A stretch of DNA of 64,000 bases from Cyanodermella asteris (Eukaryota; Ascomycota; Lecanoromycetes; Ostropales; Stictidaceae), in assembly GCA_900618795.1 (NCBI GenBank), contig UYJD01000004.1, forward strand, positions 228,705-292,704, read 5' to 3'. The notes under the pieces are model-generated. The model did not search any database and was not told the DNA's origin. It saw nothing but the letters and a program-made list of their open reading frames with translations. Of this stretch, positions 34,690 to 46,824 are shown in pieces; position 1 is the stretch's first letter, and each line of letters starts with the position of its first letter. A program made the position numbers and the translations under genes.

Positions 34690-36238
34690 GGTGGAGGTGA
34701 ATGATCTAGATTGCGAGCAATGATGCAGAATGTTCGGACTTCTTCTATCAAGTAAGTGGGACGCAGGTGATAAAATATGTGCAAGCCACGACATGCTATG
34801 TAACTCTTCTACCGCCGTTCCACCATGCCATTGACGTTCGACGTTCGTGGAGAAGCGGACTCTGATGATGCCGAGGTCCGTAATGTCTGGAAGGATTTCC
34901 CGATACGGCAAGTGTGAACGAGCAGCGGCGACTTTGTCTCAACTTCACATCTTCCTGAACATGGATATCTTGTGATCGTTGCAACTACTAAACCGCATAT
35001 CAAAGTGATGGCCTTCCCTGCATGGTGACAGGGATTGCTACACGCTCAGCGAGTCCTGGATGCAGGGTCTCGAATTGAGTTCAAGGACCTGCATGATATC
35101 TCAATGTCCGATTCCTTGATCACCTTCTGTGGGTTGCACCTTTACAGACCAAAGCTGCAGAAAACCTAGTCACCTGCAGCGAATAAATATTTTGCGCAAT
35201 GGACTTATTCTCCTGCCGCCGACGACTCAACTGTTTCCACTGCTGTGCTTATTTCGAAGCCGCCCGTTACCCTGGCGCAAGGACCTGCACGACCCAGTCC
35301 CTCCGCTCGTTCCCAACCAAGCCTTGGGCGAAGCAGGCATTCGAAGTTTCTGACAATGTCTGTTTGTGCACGAGCCTAACAGTCAGTGCCGAACATGCAA
35401 TGTTCTCTGGCAGGCTCTTTCCAGTCCGGAATAATTTTAACCCCGACTGGCCTTGGCTTCGAGTCCTCAACGGGTGCTTCTGGGTGTACCAGACATGTGC
35501 CAATGCTTGATTTCATTGAGAAGTGAGCAAGTTGAAAAATTACCGTGGCGGACGAGATATCCGAGAGACATGCGCATTTCGCGGAGAGCTATTAAAAATG
35601 GTGCCAAACCATGGGTTCTTTGTACAAAGTCGGAGAAGGAAACGGGGATGAACCGACCAGTATATGGGAATTCTCTCTCCACGATCGGGACGCCGTCGAC
35701 GATCATCCAGGCATTGGTCACCCTGTCGATCCTGACTGAGCCGATAGTAAACGTGCTCGGCGCTGGTCGAAGATTTCTGTAGTATCATGACCTCTGAGTG
35801 TCCAACGAGCGGAGAAGGTCACCTGCCCGTAATCAATCTCACCGGGCTGAACAGGTGGAAAGACCACAAGATCGCAATTCTTGAACAATGTTCGAGGGAA
35901 ATATTGTGTTTCAACCATCTATCTATGCCCATTCATGTTCTGGATTTGTATCATACAGAAACGTCGCCGCATCAAAGTATCGTGCACCCGATTTAAGCTT
36001 CTTTCTCCCATATCTGTTATTAACCAACCTCATCTTCATTCCCCATCCCGTGATTCAATCCAAAGCAGGGGCCGTTTCCAACGCTTTCATCAACAGAACG
36101 AATCGTTCTGATTAGGATAACGTTGCGCATGTGGGCTCTGTAGATATTTCCGATCGCAGCGAGGGCTTCAACTTCAAAGAGCCCTCTTGCTGCTTCAAAT
36201 TATTGCCTTCTGATTGCCTCTTGGGAAGAGACTCATGT
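34690..36238. other. Intergenic region, 1.5 kb
   Basis: No ORF here has recognisable coding character. It contains the Nudix promoter and the SPA2 3' region. I see nothing else in it. Confidence 0.45.
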
Positions 36239-39159
36239 TCAGCTAAAGTCCTCGCCGCCGTCTGCGGCAGCCGCCCGGACTTTTCCGCCGAGATCCTTCA
36301 CGACTCTCGCAATCTCGAATGCGATTGGTGGTACACCCTGGCACCACTTTTTCCATTCCGTTGCGCCCTCCTGGATACCTTGCCCGGCGGCCTGTTTCTG
36401 CCGTAACTTGTTCATGCTGCCTTCCAATGTTTGAACCAAGGGACCGGCCTGGGACTGAAGGCTCTGGTTGCTTGAAGATCCGACCACGGCCTGGCTACGT
36501 GCCAGGATACCTTCTGACGTCGAGGTTATCGTCGCCAACTTGTCGTGGACCTCGGCTGCCGGTGACGAGCTGCGGATCGAGGTCACCAGAGATTGGATCG
36601 AGGTTATGAGCGCAGACGTCTGTTCGTCAAGGTAGTACTTCAGCTCGTCGATGCTGGGTTCGGGGCCGCTGGCGTGGTTCCCGTTGGTCATTGGCAGGGG
36701 CGCAGATGCTGCTGGGCCAGCACTACCAACAGGTTTGCGGCTCGGGGCTTCAGGGCGTTGGTAGGTTGTGCTGGGAAGCTGATATGTTGTGCTGGGAAGT
36801 AGTTCGCCAAGGCCCTCTGGCACTGGAGGAACGGAGCCTACTGGCTTGCGAGCTGGGACGGTTTTGGGTGAGGCAGGAGTGGACGCTCCCGTTCCGCTGC
36901 CGTAGTAACCCGAGGTTGGGTCATCCGAGTCGTCGTCAGACATTGTTGACTGTTGCGTCGATTGCTGTGAAGGCTGTTGTGCGCCCGTAGACTGCTGGTA
37001 TGACATCGAGGAAAGCTGCGGAAGAGCTTGGGGCTGCTGGCCATCATCATCTTCGCCGTTGGAAGGTCGGATCTTGACAAAGGCTGCCAGGTGAACGATG
37101 GCGGTCGAGACATGTGATGCTGCGGCATCAAGCAGCGACACTGGTGAAATTCCTCCAGACTGGGCATGGTTCCTGCCGGCCGTGACGAAATTATTGATCG
37201 TCGCCGTCAGCCGATTGCGAAGCTTGACCACCTTCGGATCATTCGTATTCGATACACTCTGAACCATGGGTCTGACAGCTGCCACGACAAGGGTCATGCG
37301 CTCGAGCACTTCCTTTGCGTCACCTGCTCGCGCAGTGCGGAGAACCTCGTCAACGCCAAGCTGGAACTTGACAATGTCCGAGTCTCGAAGAGCGCCGTGA
37401 GGACTTCGCATGTTTTGACCGAAAGACGGCTGCTGGCTATTGAGACCCATCGAAGCTCTGCGACCTGTACTGAGCTGTGCCTTCGCCTTCGAATATCGGT
37501 CCTTGTACTCCTTGAGTTCTGCTTCGAGGAGTGACTGTCTCTGAAGAAGCTGATCTTCCCGCCGCGAACTTTGATCGTTGTGCTCCATGATCTGGCGCAT
37601 TTCGGCGAGGAATCCTGCAGCTTCTGTCCGGACTTCTTGAGTAACCCGTTTTTGCTCTTCAACACTTCTTCTCAACTCCTGGTTCTCGCCTTCCAGATCT
37701 TCGGCTCTGGCTCGCCACTCCCCGCCACCGCTTGTCTCCTTGAGTTGGCGTTGTAAAGACTCGTGCTGCCTTTGCAAGCCCGTGTGCGCAACGACGAGGC
37801 TGTCGTGCGTTGATCGGAGATCCTCGTGATCTGATCTCAGGGTATGTGTTTCTGAATCGCGTTGGCTCAATTCCTCCACCCGGTTTTGCAGCTGCTCGTG
37901 CTCAGCTCTGGCGTTGTCGATTTCGTCTTGCAAGTTTCTGTTCAATTGTTGTGCGTTGCTTAGCTTGTCCTCAAGAGATCTTCGTAACTCATCTGCTTCT
38001 TCACCGGCCTATGACTGTTAGCTAGGATCGTGTGCATGTTGAGCTTCCTACTTACCGAGGGATCTGACTTTACCCGTTCGATTTCCTCATCCTTCTCCTG
38101 CATCTGCTTCTCTAATTCATCGACTTTACCCTGCAAGTCATCAATTCTCGTCTGATATTCCTCAATTATCTTGCCGTGGCCGAAGCTTCTGCCTGTCGCT
38201 GACGTGTCTCGTTTTCCGCCGCCATAGATGCTATCCATGTCGCCGTCATCTTCGTCTTCGACCATGTAGCTCTTGTTCGGGACAATGGTATCGCCGCGCG
38301 TGCTTTTCTGAGCTGCAAAACCGTCAGGACTCATAATCTGACTCGCAAGGGAATCTGTACGTGGGGTGTGCCCACGGAAACCCTGCGAGGGAGTGCCTGT
38401 CCGGCTTGGAGGGCCCATACCATTTAGGGGACTGCCATTGCGGCCAGGACCCCGCCCTGCAAAGCGCGGGAATCTGCGCTCCAGTTCGAAAAAGACGTCC
38501 GTGGCGAGATCTTTGAACCTCGTCTCGGGAAGGGTGCTAAGCTTCTGGCGTGCCTGATTTCGCTTGGGGTGAAAATTCTCCTTGGGGATGAGAAAGTTTG
38601 GCGCACCGGGAGGAGCGCGATGCTGGTTCTGTCGCCGTCGCAGTTCGTCGTAGATGTCGGTACTGAGTTCGTGAAACTGGATAGGCGAAAGTCGTAACAA
38701 CTTGTCCCTCGCCTTCTTACTCTTGCCCTCTTGGTCTCTCCGCAAATCCTGTAGGAGGTACTGTCTGAGAACCACATAGTGCTGCGACAAGCTCTCTTCC
38801 ATCATCATGTTCCTTCGCCTTGCCGCGTCAGGATCGCGCACACTGAGATTCGAGCTCGTGCTAAGTCGCCCGAGGGACTGAGGGGGACTAGGAGCGCCCC
38901 TGCTATCGCCGCGCGGCGGGGGTCCCGGCATTCCATTATAAGGCCCGCCGGGACCTCCTGGGCCGGGCGGACCTGGACCTGGCATGCCGTTCATGGCGCT
39001 GCCATTTGACGACCCGGACACGGGGGGCGTGGGAAGTCCTGCGCGGCCGCCGCCGGCACCAGGCCCCGGAGACCCAGCCTTGCCCGGGGGATACTGGCGA
39101 GGGCCCGACCAGTCGCTGCCAGCGTACGAGGCTGGAGACGGCGGTATGGCGTCGTTCAT
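36239..39159 (-). CDS. SPA2: Polarisome scaffold Spa2
   Basis: Spa2 is the scaffold of the polarisome at hyphal tips, gathering formin, Bud6 and MAP-kinase parts. Exon 1 (39159–38056) and exon 2 (38008–36239), split by a 47-nt intron with CTAGCTAAC as branch region, give 957 aa. After a Pro/Gly-rich N-terminus the two Spa2-homology repeats are clear: LSPIQFHELSTDIYDELRRR (about residue 155) and LPETRFKDLATDVFFELERR (about 208), as in GIT/Spa2 proteins. A long coiled coil (about 325–550) follows, then a Ser/Gln-rich linker and a conserved helical C-terminus containing KYYLDEQTSALITSIQSLV. Length is in the range of filamentous ascomycete Spa2. The start at 39159 is the first ATG leading into the Pro-rich region. 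Confidence 0.9.
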
Positions 39160-40883
39160 AGTCCAGCAGACGACAGCGTCTGCGAAGGGAGCGTCAAACG
39201 GTGTTGGTGATGATCGTCGGTCGGTCCAAGCGTATAATAACGATGCCGTTGACCGTTTGCGGTAGGGAATTATGTGCAAACTCCGTTTTGTTCGCAGGGC
39301 GCAATCGCTCCTTTCCACAAATTCCAACTTTTCCCAGGTACAGATCTCGCAGCTGCGCTGAAGCCTTCGGCCATGCGATGAAGACGGGTCGGGTTGTAGA
39401 GGAGTTCGGTAGGTAGAGGAATGATTCGCGGACTACTAGCTGAAAAGGAAAGTCGCCGCGTGGCAGTCGGTTGAAGCGTTGGAGGAGTCAGGGAGCAGAT
39501 CGCAGACGACTGAGATGGAAGTCTGGGTTGCAACGTCGCGGGAGGGTTTCGCGGGTTCGCCTGGAACTCAGCGCCGGTCCAGGCGGCCGGTTGGGGGGAG
39601 CAGGATTGTGATGCGATACGGCGTGTCGAGGTCAGCAGGCGGCGCTGGTCGGCGGCAACAAAGAGGCTGTATGCTGTAGTGACTGGATGGAAAACGACGA
39701 CAATGAGGCTCGATGCAGGAAGGTTGGGATGTGGGTGTCAAGGCAAGGTGAGCAATTGTGCGTCGTGGTGACCACCTAGCCAGCAAAAGCGAAAAGGCTA
39801 AGCGTCAATCTCCGTCCCCTATACTACGTCTGTACTCGAGTTCATAAGGCAGGCAAGTATCTACTGGTCCAACGACTGCTGCGTCTACCTACGGAATGAT
39901 CGCTGCAACTCTGCCATTGCCGCCGTGCTCCGCCGCCACCGAACCGCTTCAGCTACGATACAGACGACAGTCTACAATCCTAATTCCAGTCTTGTGCTGC
40001 TTGAACTCCAGCTGGCACCAGCGCGATTGTCGTTGCCAACAGTCGACCGAGCGGCCAGCACTCGTCCACGCGGCCATGACTCTCGCCGCCACAGTGCGAG
40101 CACGGCCAGAAAGTCCAAATTCGACTGCGTGCGAAAGACCGGCATCGAGCATGGGCTGTCTCATTGGCTGGAACCCTGGTCGAGTTCATCTGCTTCCCCT
40201 TTCCGTCCGCGCTAATTATTGCATGTCTCGCAGGGCCAAGTCTCCTTTCCGGCTCGCCGATAGCCCCGACACAACCGCCATCCACCTCCGTCTGCCTTTT
40301 CGCTGCCGATATACGCCCTTGGAATGCAATATGTGGTGGGCATATCCAGCGTGGAGCACATTTTGCGATTCTGTCGCGTGGTTTTAGGCCGCCTATCAGC
40401 CTGAACAAGTGAGCACCGCCGGGTCGGCTCTCCAGGTGTCACCTCATGCATGACCGTGGATGCTGCTGATGTCGGTCTGTGTCGACGTCGCGCTTAGACA
40501 TTTCAACGTGTTTTGAGCTGCATTCCTGACCGGAAACGGCAATGTTCTTCAAGGTTTCGCTTCGACAAACCGTCGGGCCGATCATATCGATCGACCGTGC
40601 GCCCGCAGTGACTTTGGCATTTTTGGTAATTCTTTTAGTAGCTGCAGTTTTCGCACCATTGATGGTTATTTCCCCCTTACTCTCTCAGCTACTCTGGTCT
40701 CACGACGCCAAACACGTTCGGAAAGAGAGATTAAAGGGCTCAAACTGGCAGAACGGAACACAAATACTGAAAGTACTTGAAATTTTGTAGCTTCAATTAA
40801 CATAAAGAGCATTCTCTGTGCTCGGGGTATCATAAATCGTCAACATAATCATCTTCTTCAGACGCGGGTGTGAAAGGTTAATG
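39160..40883. other. Intergenic region, SPA2 promoter side
   Basis: No supported gene. One small ORF (40542–40790, +, 82 codons) has a hydrophobic stretch (VTLAFLVILLVAAVFAPLMV) that could span a membrane, but no homology or splice support, so I do not call it. The rest should hold the SPA2 promoter and the SSU72 3' end. Confidence 0.4.
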
Positions 40884-41690
40884 CTAGAACCAGGCCAGGG
40901 TCCAAGTTGCTGGCAATGTCGGCCAGCGCTCTTGCCAGTCCCCAATAATATCAGGCACCCGTTGGTCAAAGTCGGCACGACCCTGACCCTGGCCATTGTC
41001 CCACCCATTTGCGCCGCCTTTTTCGCGTTCTTCCCGCGCAGCCCGGTTGAGACTGTCTGCCAAGTCAAGGATGGCCTTGCCTCCTACAAGAGCCTCTTCA
41101 TGGTTGTCCTTGATGTCGACATTGATGACATGTACCGGTCTATTGAGAGGGCTTCCTCGATCCAGGAGATTGTCGACGACCGCCTCCCAACATCTTTCTT
41201 CACACGTAAGGACGACATCAACTGTACCGCCCTCTGTTCCTTTGCTGCCCTTGTCACTCACGAATTTGTCCAACCTTGGCATGCCAACTTTCCAATCTTG
41301 CCATCGTTCTGGACCGAATTTCACGCCTCGGTTGCGGTCGAGCATGTTGAGGACGCCGTTGGCCTTGTACAGGCGTGAATCTTTGTCATTCAGTTCGTTC
41401 CACATCTGATCATATGACGTGACATTGAAATTGTACACGTTGGGCTGCGAGATCGACGGTCCAGGTAAACGAACGAGAGATCCGGTGCCGAAGGATATCA
41501 CCGGGTAATTGGCAAGTGATAACCGCAGATGGGCTTCCATAGATCTGTTGTTGTTCGAGGCACAAACCGTGCAGAATCTGAGTTTGTAGCCATCGTCGTC
41601 TGCGTTGCCACTGGCGACTTCACGGCCGTCTGTGGGAGGCGGAGGCGGAGGCGGAGGCGGAGGTGCGTTTGGCGTGGACGTTGCACTCAT
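40884..41690 (-). CDS. SSU72: RNA polymerase II CTD phosphatase Ssu72
   Basis: Ssu72 removes phosphate from Ser5 and Ser7 of the RNA polymerase II C-terminal domain and belongs to the cleavage and polyadenylation machinery. The 268-residue ORF is uninterrupted. The phosphatase loop [13 protein letters not shown] has the C-x5-R motif near residue 41. [14 protein letters not shown] and the [18 protein letters not shown] block with [14 protein letters not shown] are family hallmarks. The N-terminus begins with a Pro run of about ten residues encoded by GGC/GGA-type repeats on the plus strand (about 41637–41662), an extension not found in yeast Ssu72, and the C-terminus carries an extra 40 residues with DWQERWP. 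The family call is firm. Confidence 0.95.
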   Translation of the reverse strand: MSATSTPNAPPPPPPPPPPTDGREVASGNADDDGYKLRFCTVCASNNNRSMEAHLRLSLANYPVISFGTGSLVRLPGPSISQPNVYNFNVTSYDQMWNELNDKDSRLYKANGVLNMLDRNRGVKFGPERWQDWKVGMPRLDKFVSDKGSKGTEGGTVDVVLTCEERCWEAVVDNLLDRGSPLNRPVHVINVDIKDNHEEALVGGKAILDLADSLNRAAREEREKGGANGWDNGQGQGRADFDQRVPDIIGDWQERWPTLPATWTLAWF

Positions 41691-43727
41691 GGTGAAAAGT
41701 GAGTTACAGGAATACGCGGTAGCTGTCTAGGTCACGCTGGCCGTGGTGTCAAGTCTCTGGCCAGTGGAGTGAAGAGTTGGGGCTTTATGCTTGTGAAAAT
41801 GTCAGTAGAGACCCCGAACTAAGCGGCTGAGATGAAAGAATGGTAGCCAGGGCCACACAAGCCGGAGTGGAGCATCTACCGACAGCAAGTCGAGACCGGT
41901 GCACCAGTTGACGTCTACGAGAGATACCTCGAGAGGTAGAGTTACATGCGAGCCAAGTAGTCGTGCAAGCCTGTGTAACAAACATGCCAATGACTTCAGT
42001 CGCGTGACCGCTGCGGTGAGGCTCCACTCCGGTGTGCTTCGGGGTCAGAGAGGTAAAGCGTAAATGTAAGAGTTTGTCCGCATGAGTTTCCTAGGACAGC
42101 TCCAATATGGGGATCATCATATGAGTTGGCAGGGTTGAATGGGGTCGTTTTGAGCTTACCGATTGTGGCTGTAGCTTGGTGAGAAAGTCGAGGTGGTCGA
42201 AGGGGAAGAAAGCTGGCAGTGAGGGGGCAAGATGAGCAGCGGGAAAGGGGAGGGATTGTTCGAGATGTGGACAGGGCGTAGATTGAGGTGAACAGAGCCG
42301 AGGATGGTGTGAGTTGCAGGATGATTGAGGGCGAGGGATGAGGATTGCTAGCAGAGTCAAGTGTTGTCGTCGGGGAGCAGAACTCACACAAAGAATTTGG
42401 CGCCAAGGCGGGCAGAAGCGCGAGGCCGCATGCAGCCTAGCGCGTTTCTGAAACACGCGGAGGTCACGTGCCCGTCCCGCGTTTTGTTCTCTCCACTTCA
42501 CACATCCATCACCGCCGCCCTCGACCTGACAGCAGACGACTGCCAGCAACACGGACAAGCCTCGAGTCTGGCTAAAATATCATCTGCCTGCTCATGACGC
42601 TCAATTCATTGCTACTCCATTTTTCTGCCCTGAAATCAGCGAGTTGCCGCCGGAGACGTTGGGATGCGCCACTATCGATGCTCGTTCCAGCCTAAAATTA
42701 GAGCCGACGGCAAATAACCCAATGATCGCGAAGCAACAGGCCTCCAGCGATATCAAGCCAGAGTCCGGCCACGCACACTCATACTCACTCACACTCTGTT
42801 TCTTCTGCTGTCTGCTTCCTCAGCTGCCCTACCGCCCTCCACAACGCCTCTCCTGCCTCTTCTCCTCAATCGCCGCCGGGCGTACTGTTGTCATTTCAAC
42901 TAACCGGCCGCCCGACCCACGCGCCCGCTTGCCGAACTCGCGAATTGCTCTGCCTGTATACAGAGACGACAAACACACCACCCCCGGCTACATTCGAGCC
43001 CATTGACACTCTCAAGTCTCAGCGTCACCCCTGTGGGCCTGCTGACGCTGTGCCTTCGGCGTTGGTCGCGTTGTCGTCCGCTGTTCGTTCCAAGGCCCCA
43101 AGCGCTTGGGCTTCCAGAGTTCGCGGGTGTTACCCTTCAGCGTCCCTCCTCCCACTCCCACTTGGTCGCTCCAAGTGTCAGCCCTTCCTTCGGCGCACTC
43201 CTACATCGCTCCCGACCTTACCACTACCGACCTTACCTTTGCATCTTGCAGTTACGGCGTGACTTCATTCTTCTTTAATTCACCGTGGGGTCGAGCTTCT
43301 GGAAAGCCCGCTGCCCGGTTCCATTTCGCTTCTTTGGCCTTCCTCTCAGCTCACCACGCTTTGCGCCAATCCGACGAGTACTTTGCTCTTTAACCATCCT
43401 ATTCGCTTGGACACGCGTCGCGCGTGGTTATCTTATCCTCTGACCGACTGCTCCGGCTGTCCAGCTACGAGCGCACACTCTCAAGCGCCTCGACCTTGAT
43501 TTGAGGTATGCTGCTTGGTGGCGAGTCGAGACTATATCAGTGCTAACATTTGGCAAGCAGTCGGCGCCTCACTTCATCCTTGGCTGATCGTCCATCTGTT
43601 GTCTCGCCTTCTCACCAACTCTGTCTCGGAATTGTCGTCATCAAGGGAGGGTGTCATCTTCACAGAAAACAGCACAAAGAGGTGGTAATCAGCGCGACCG
43701 GAGCACTGGACAAAAGGCCTTCCGGTC
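41691..43727. other. Intergenic region and Nbp2-like 5' leader
   Basis: No gene seen. It holds the SSU72 promoter and the long CT-rich leader of the SH3 gene. GTCACGTG (42463–42470) matches RTCACRTG, the Cbf1-type bHLH site. A likely 5'-UTR intron near 43.5 kb is listed separately. Confidence 0.4.
43506..43560 (+). other. Probable 5'-UTR intron of the Nbp2-like gene
   Basis: GTATGC donor at 43506, GCTAAC branch-like sequence and GCAAGCAG acceptor at 43560 bound a 55-nt segment about 170 bases before the start codon. It has the features of the coding introns in this window. Confidence 0.55.
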
Positions 43728-45275
43728 ATGACCACAACCATGTCGCCTACCTCTTCGCCGCTCATGTCGCCTCGATCCGCCTTACCACTGGCAACACCTC
43801 ATTCTAATTCTCCCAACCCAAGCAATGCGCGAATTTCCCTTCCACCCACGAGCCACCCTGCACAGGACTCGAGGCGACGCTCGGCATTGGAGCGACCATC
43901 CTCAATTGCTCGCGACAGAATGTCCTCATATTCCATGAGGTCGACCGCATCGTCAAAGCCCTCTCGCGCCGCATCTACAATGCAGGTTCTTGCTCCGTCG
44001 TCGTTATGGTACACGCAGGTCCGCGATTTCGCATACCCGTCCAGTCATCCATATCACTTTGGCCCTCCGCCGGACCCCAGCGCCACGGCATCTGGTCAAA
44101 GCACGCCAGCATTGGACGGTTCATTCAACTCGCCTGACGTCCCGCAAACACCACTTGCATTACGGACGAATTGGTCAGAGCAGACGTCAGGGAGTGTGGG
44201 CTTAACGCTTGCACCCACGGCATACGGAGATGCCGTGGAAGATCACGGTCCTCCGTACTCTGAAGATGAGGACCTCCAGAGCCCTGTCGTTATTTCAAGT
44301 CGGACGCGGAAGAACCTTGACGACGAAAGAGGGTACTTTACAGGGACCAACGGCGATGGCAGCGAGAACTACTATATCAGTGACCCAGTCGAGGAGGCAG
44401 GCGGACCGGGCGGAGTACTCGAGACATACGCTGCGGAGCAAGCGCGACACGGAAGCCACTTTCGTCACATAAGCCACAGTCTCGATCCTTCAAACACCTA
44501 TTTCCACGACTATGATGGTCAACATCTGAATATCGCTGCGTACGGCTATGATACGCACCGATTGTCGAGGGATTACAGCTTTACAATAGCAAGCCCAGAT
44601 GAAGAAATGCACGGAAAGGCCGTTGCACTGTTTGACTTCGCTCCGGAAAACGACAACGAGCTGCCGCTTGTCGAAGGCCAGGTTATTTGGGTAAGCTATC
44701 GCAATGGCCAAGGCTGGCTAGTGGCAGAGGATCCCAAGACTCGTGAAACGGGTCTAGTGCCGGAGGAGTATGTGCGTCTGTTTAAGCACATTGAAGCGGC
44801 TGGCTGGCAGGATCTGACCGGCGAGGGTAATGACCACGGCTTCGATCCTATACAAGAAGGCAGCAACATCACCAGCCCGGTCAGCACTGGCCAGATGGTG
44901 GATGAGCTCGGCGATCAATTGCGAAAAGCCAGCGTGGCGAGCAATGGTGACAGCTACCCAGCGGTCCAGAGCACCTTCAGCACGAGCAGCAGAGACTTGA
45001 ACAAGCACCCACTTCCCGGCGGCAGCCAAGGGGCGCCGCCCGAGATAGTCCATAACAGGACACCCAGTCAGGCTGATGCTTTGTTGAGTCCCATCAGCGC
45101 CATTCTCAGCCCCACATCTATCAACGCACGGCCTGAAACCGAACGGCGAAGTAGTGATGATGGAAGGCGAAAGAGCAACGACTTGGACGGGCGAAGAAGC
45201 AATGATAACAAGCGGGACGTGTCTCGTCAAGCTAGCAAAAGCAGCAGACGAGCGAGCAAAAGTTCGAAACGATGA
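43728..45275 (+). CDS. NBP2: SH3-domain protein, Nbp2/Skb5-like
   Basis: A 515-residue single-exon protein with one SH3 domain near residues 294–354: GKAVALFDFAPENDNELPLV, then GQVIWVSYRNGQGWLVAED and GLVPEEYVRLF. This reads like the Nbp2 (S. cerevisiae) and Skb5 (S. pombe) group, an adaptor that brings type-2C phosphatase to the HOG and cell-wall MAP-kinase pathways. The N-terminal 290 residues are Ser/Pro-rich with possible phosphorylation sites, and the C-terminus ends in a basic Ser/Arg/Lys tail. The start is the first ATG after a CT-rich leader. The SH3 is clear; the Nbp2 assignment is by overall resemblance and could be another SH3 adaptor. Confidence 0.78.
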   Translation: MTTTMSPTSSPLMSPRSALPLATPHSNSPNPSNARISLPPTSHPAQDSRRRSALERPSSIARDRMSSYSMRSTASSKPSRAASTMQVLAPSSLWYTQVRDFAYPSSHPYHFGPPPDPSATASGQSTPALDGSFNSPDVPQTPLALRTNWSEQTSGSVGLTLAPTAYGDAVEDHGPPYSEDEDLQSPVVISSRTRKNLDDERGYFTGTNGDGSENYYISDPVEEAGGPGGVLETYAAEQARHGSHFRHISHSLDPSNTYFHDYDGQHLNIAAYGYDTHRLSRDYSFTIASPDEEMHGKAVALFDFAPENDNELPLVEGQVIWVSYRNGQGWLVAEDPKTRETGLVPEEYVRLFKHIEAAGWQDLTGEGNDHGFDPIQEGSNITSPVSTGQMVDELGDQLRKASVASNGDSYPAVQSTFSTSSRDLNKHPLPGGSQGAPPEIVHNRTPSQADALLSPISAILSPTSINARPETERRSSDDGRRKSNDLDGRRSNDNKRDVSRQASKSSRRASKSSKR

Positions 45276-45959
45276 GACCCCGTTTATTATTCTTACAGTC
45301 AACTTTTACGAAACGAACTATGCAACGCAACACGCTACGCTTGAATCAAAATATTATTCGAGTTTGTGTGGGCGAGGACAGAAAGCATAGAGATTGCCAA
45401 GCGATTGCGCCGCCTGCGCATGCTACGAGACACGATACGACCTACAACGGCAGGCTTTTGGCGCTCAAAGGACGATGTTGGATACCGGGGGTAGTTACAG
45501 CGTTTCAGCGACTCCAATGGCTCGCTCACAATATTGATCTTAGGAGATGCACATACACCACAAAGGCTCAGGACACAGGGCAAATGAATTGGTTTTGCAG
45601 GCTTATTTTAGACTTTCATCTTGGCAGTCCAAGAAACATAATCGCCAACAGTCTTCACCACTATGCCTCATTGACTTGGAATATAGAGTGATAGGTCCCG
45701 TAACCAGCTGCTCTTCCTCAGGTACCAGAAGACTCTACTCGTCAAAGTTGTCCCGTTCCAAGCGGTTCGCGTGCTTTCTTTGATGTGGTTTGTGCTAGTC
45801 GGATCAACAGTTTGTACGGGAACCCCACCGTAGACAGTAACCGGGCTGTCGGAGATTTCTCTACTTTTGCCAGCATGACCAGCATCTGCACCTAGTCAGG
45901 CACGCTGCAATTTAAGGATACCTCCATGCAGATATGATGTACTAATCTCTTGTCATTGT
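45276..45959. other. Intergenic region, Nbp2-like 3' side
   Basis: No supported gene. It contains the 3' end of the SH3 gene and the downstream end of the decayed SET copy. Confidence 0.4.
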
Positions 45960-46654
45960 TATACATTTTCTCGGCCTGTAGATCTGACAGCCTGCCGTCG
46001 TTGGTGGTAACATCTGAGATATAGATGTTTCCCGACCGAGGTTCGTGGGACTCGCTTTACGATAGGCTTCCAGGTCCCTTGTTTGCAAGAGTATCTGTTG
46101 CTCAGGGTACGAAAGGCTCTCCGTGGGACTGTATTTTGACATCCCAGCCGCTGACGACATTGGGAATGCACGAATGATTGAAACGCGAGCTGCGGTCAAG
46201 CAGTACAGTTTCATCCTTCTCATGATCGCTTTTCTCAGCTTGCGAACCTCTGCTCCGGGGCGGGGGGTATTGTTACGCCGGGAGATAGGTCGGGCAATTT
46301 CTTCAATCCATCCTGAGGCATATTGTGCAGTTTTTCCTGCACTCAGGTTTCCGGGCAAGTTTGAAGAAGCTATTCGAGTCCTCCTCGGACATGTTGTCGA
46401 TCATTTCTTTCAAATTTCTCATGGTCGTCCAAGAGTCTCAGGAGTGGTGCCTCGCTCAGCATCAAAGTTCCCCTGTATATTTCCGTGAAGGCGAAGACTC
46501 CGACGCCGCCTTTGAGCGGAGCGGGCTTGATAGTCGCCAGGTTTGGTGCTTCTGAGACGTCGTCAAGCGTCCACGATGTTGGATGCTTCGCATTCTCAGG
46601 CGTGTCAAAGAGAGGGCTTGCGATCGTTTCCGCGGCGGAAACGATTGTATCCAT
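45960..46654 (-). pseudogene. Broken SET-domain gene copy
   Basis: From an ATG at 46654 the frame starts as a SET-domain protein does, with GGVGVFAFTEIYRGTLMLSE, but it stops at 46370. A different frame then carries NLKEMIDNMSEEDSNSFFKL (from 46422), and after stops the SET hallmark SRFNHSCIPNVVSGWD appears at 46141–46200, in the same frame as the second piece. The usual GEE(L/I)T…Y part that should follow is absent. No GT–AG pair joins the first and second pieces, so at least one frameshift and one early stop are needed. An intact SET gene lies 170 bases upstream on the same strand, so this looks like a tandem relative that has decayed. Unrecognised splicing is the alternative. Confidence 0.6.
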
Positions 46655-46824
46655 GTTTTTAATAGTGGCTCAAGGAAGGAATGGTGGGAGCAGGGGTCGA
46701 ATTCGGATAAGAGACGAAAGAGTGAGGTAAGTGGTGGAGAGTGGAAATCGAAGTCAGATCGGAGACGAGCAAGTGAATCTATGTTATAACGTTCGAGGAC
46801 AATTCAATGGGATGGCTTTGATCT

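Noticed and set aside
40542-40790. 82-codon ORF with one hydrophobic stretch as a small membrane protein
   Set aside because: One hydrophobic run is expected by chance in this many ORFs; no homology or promoter signal.
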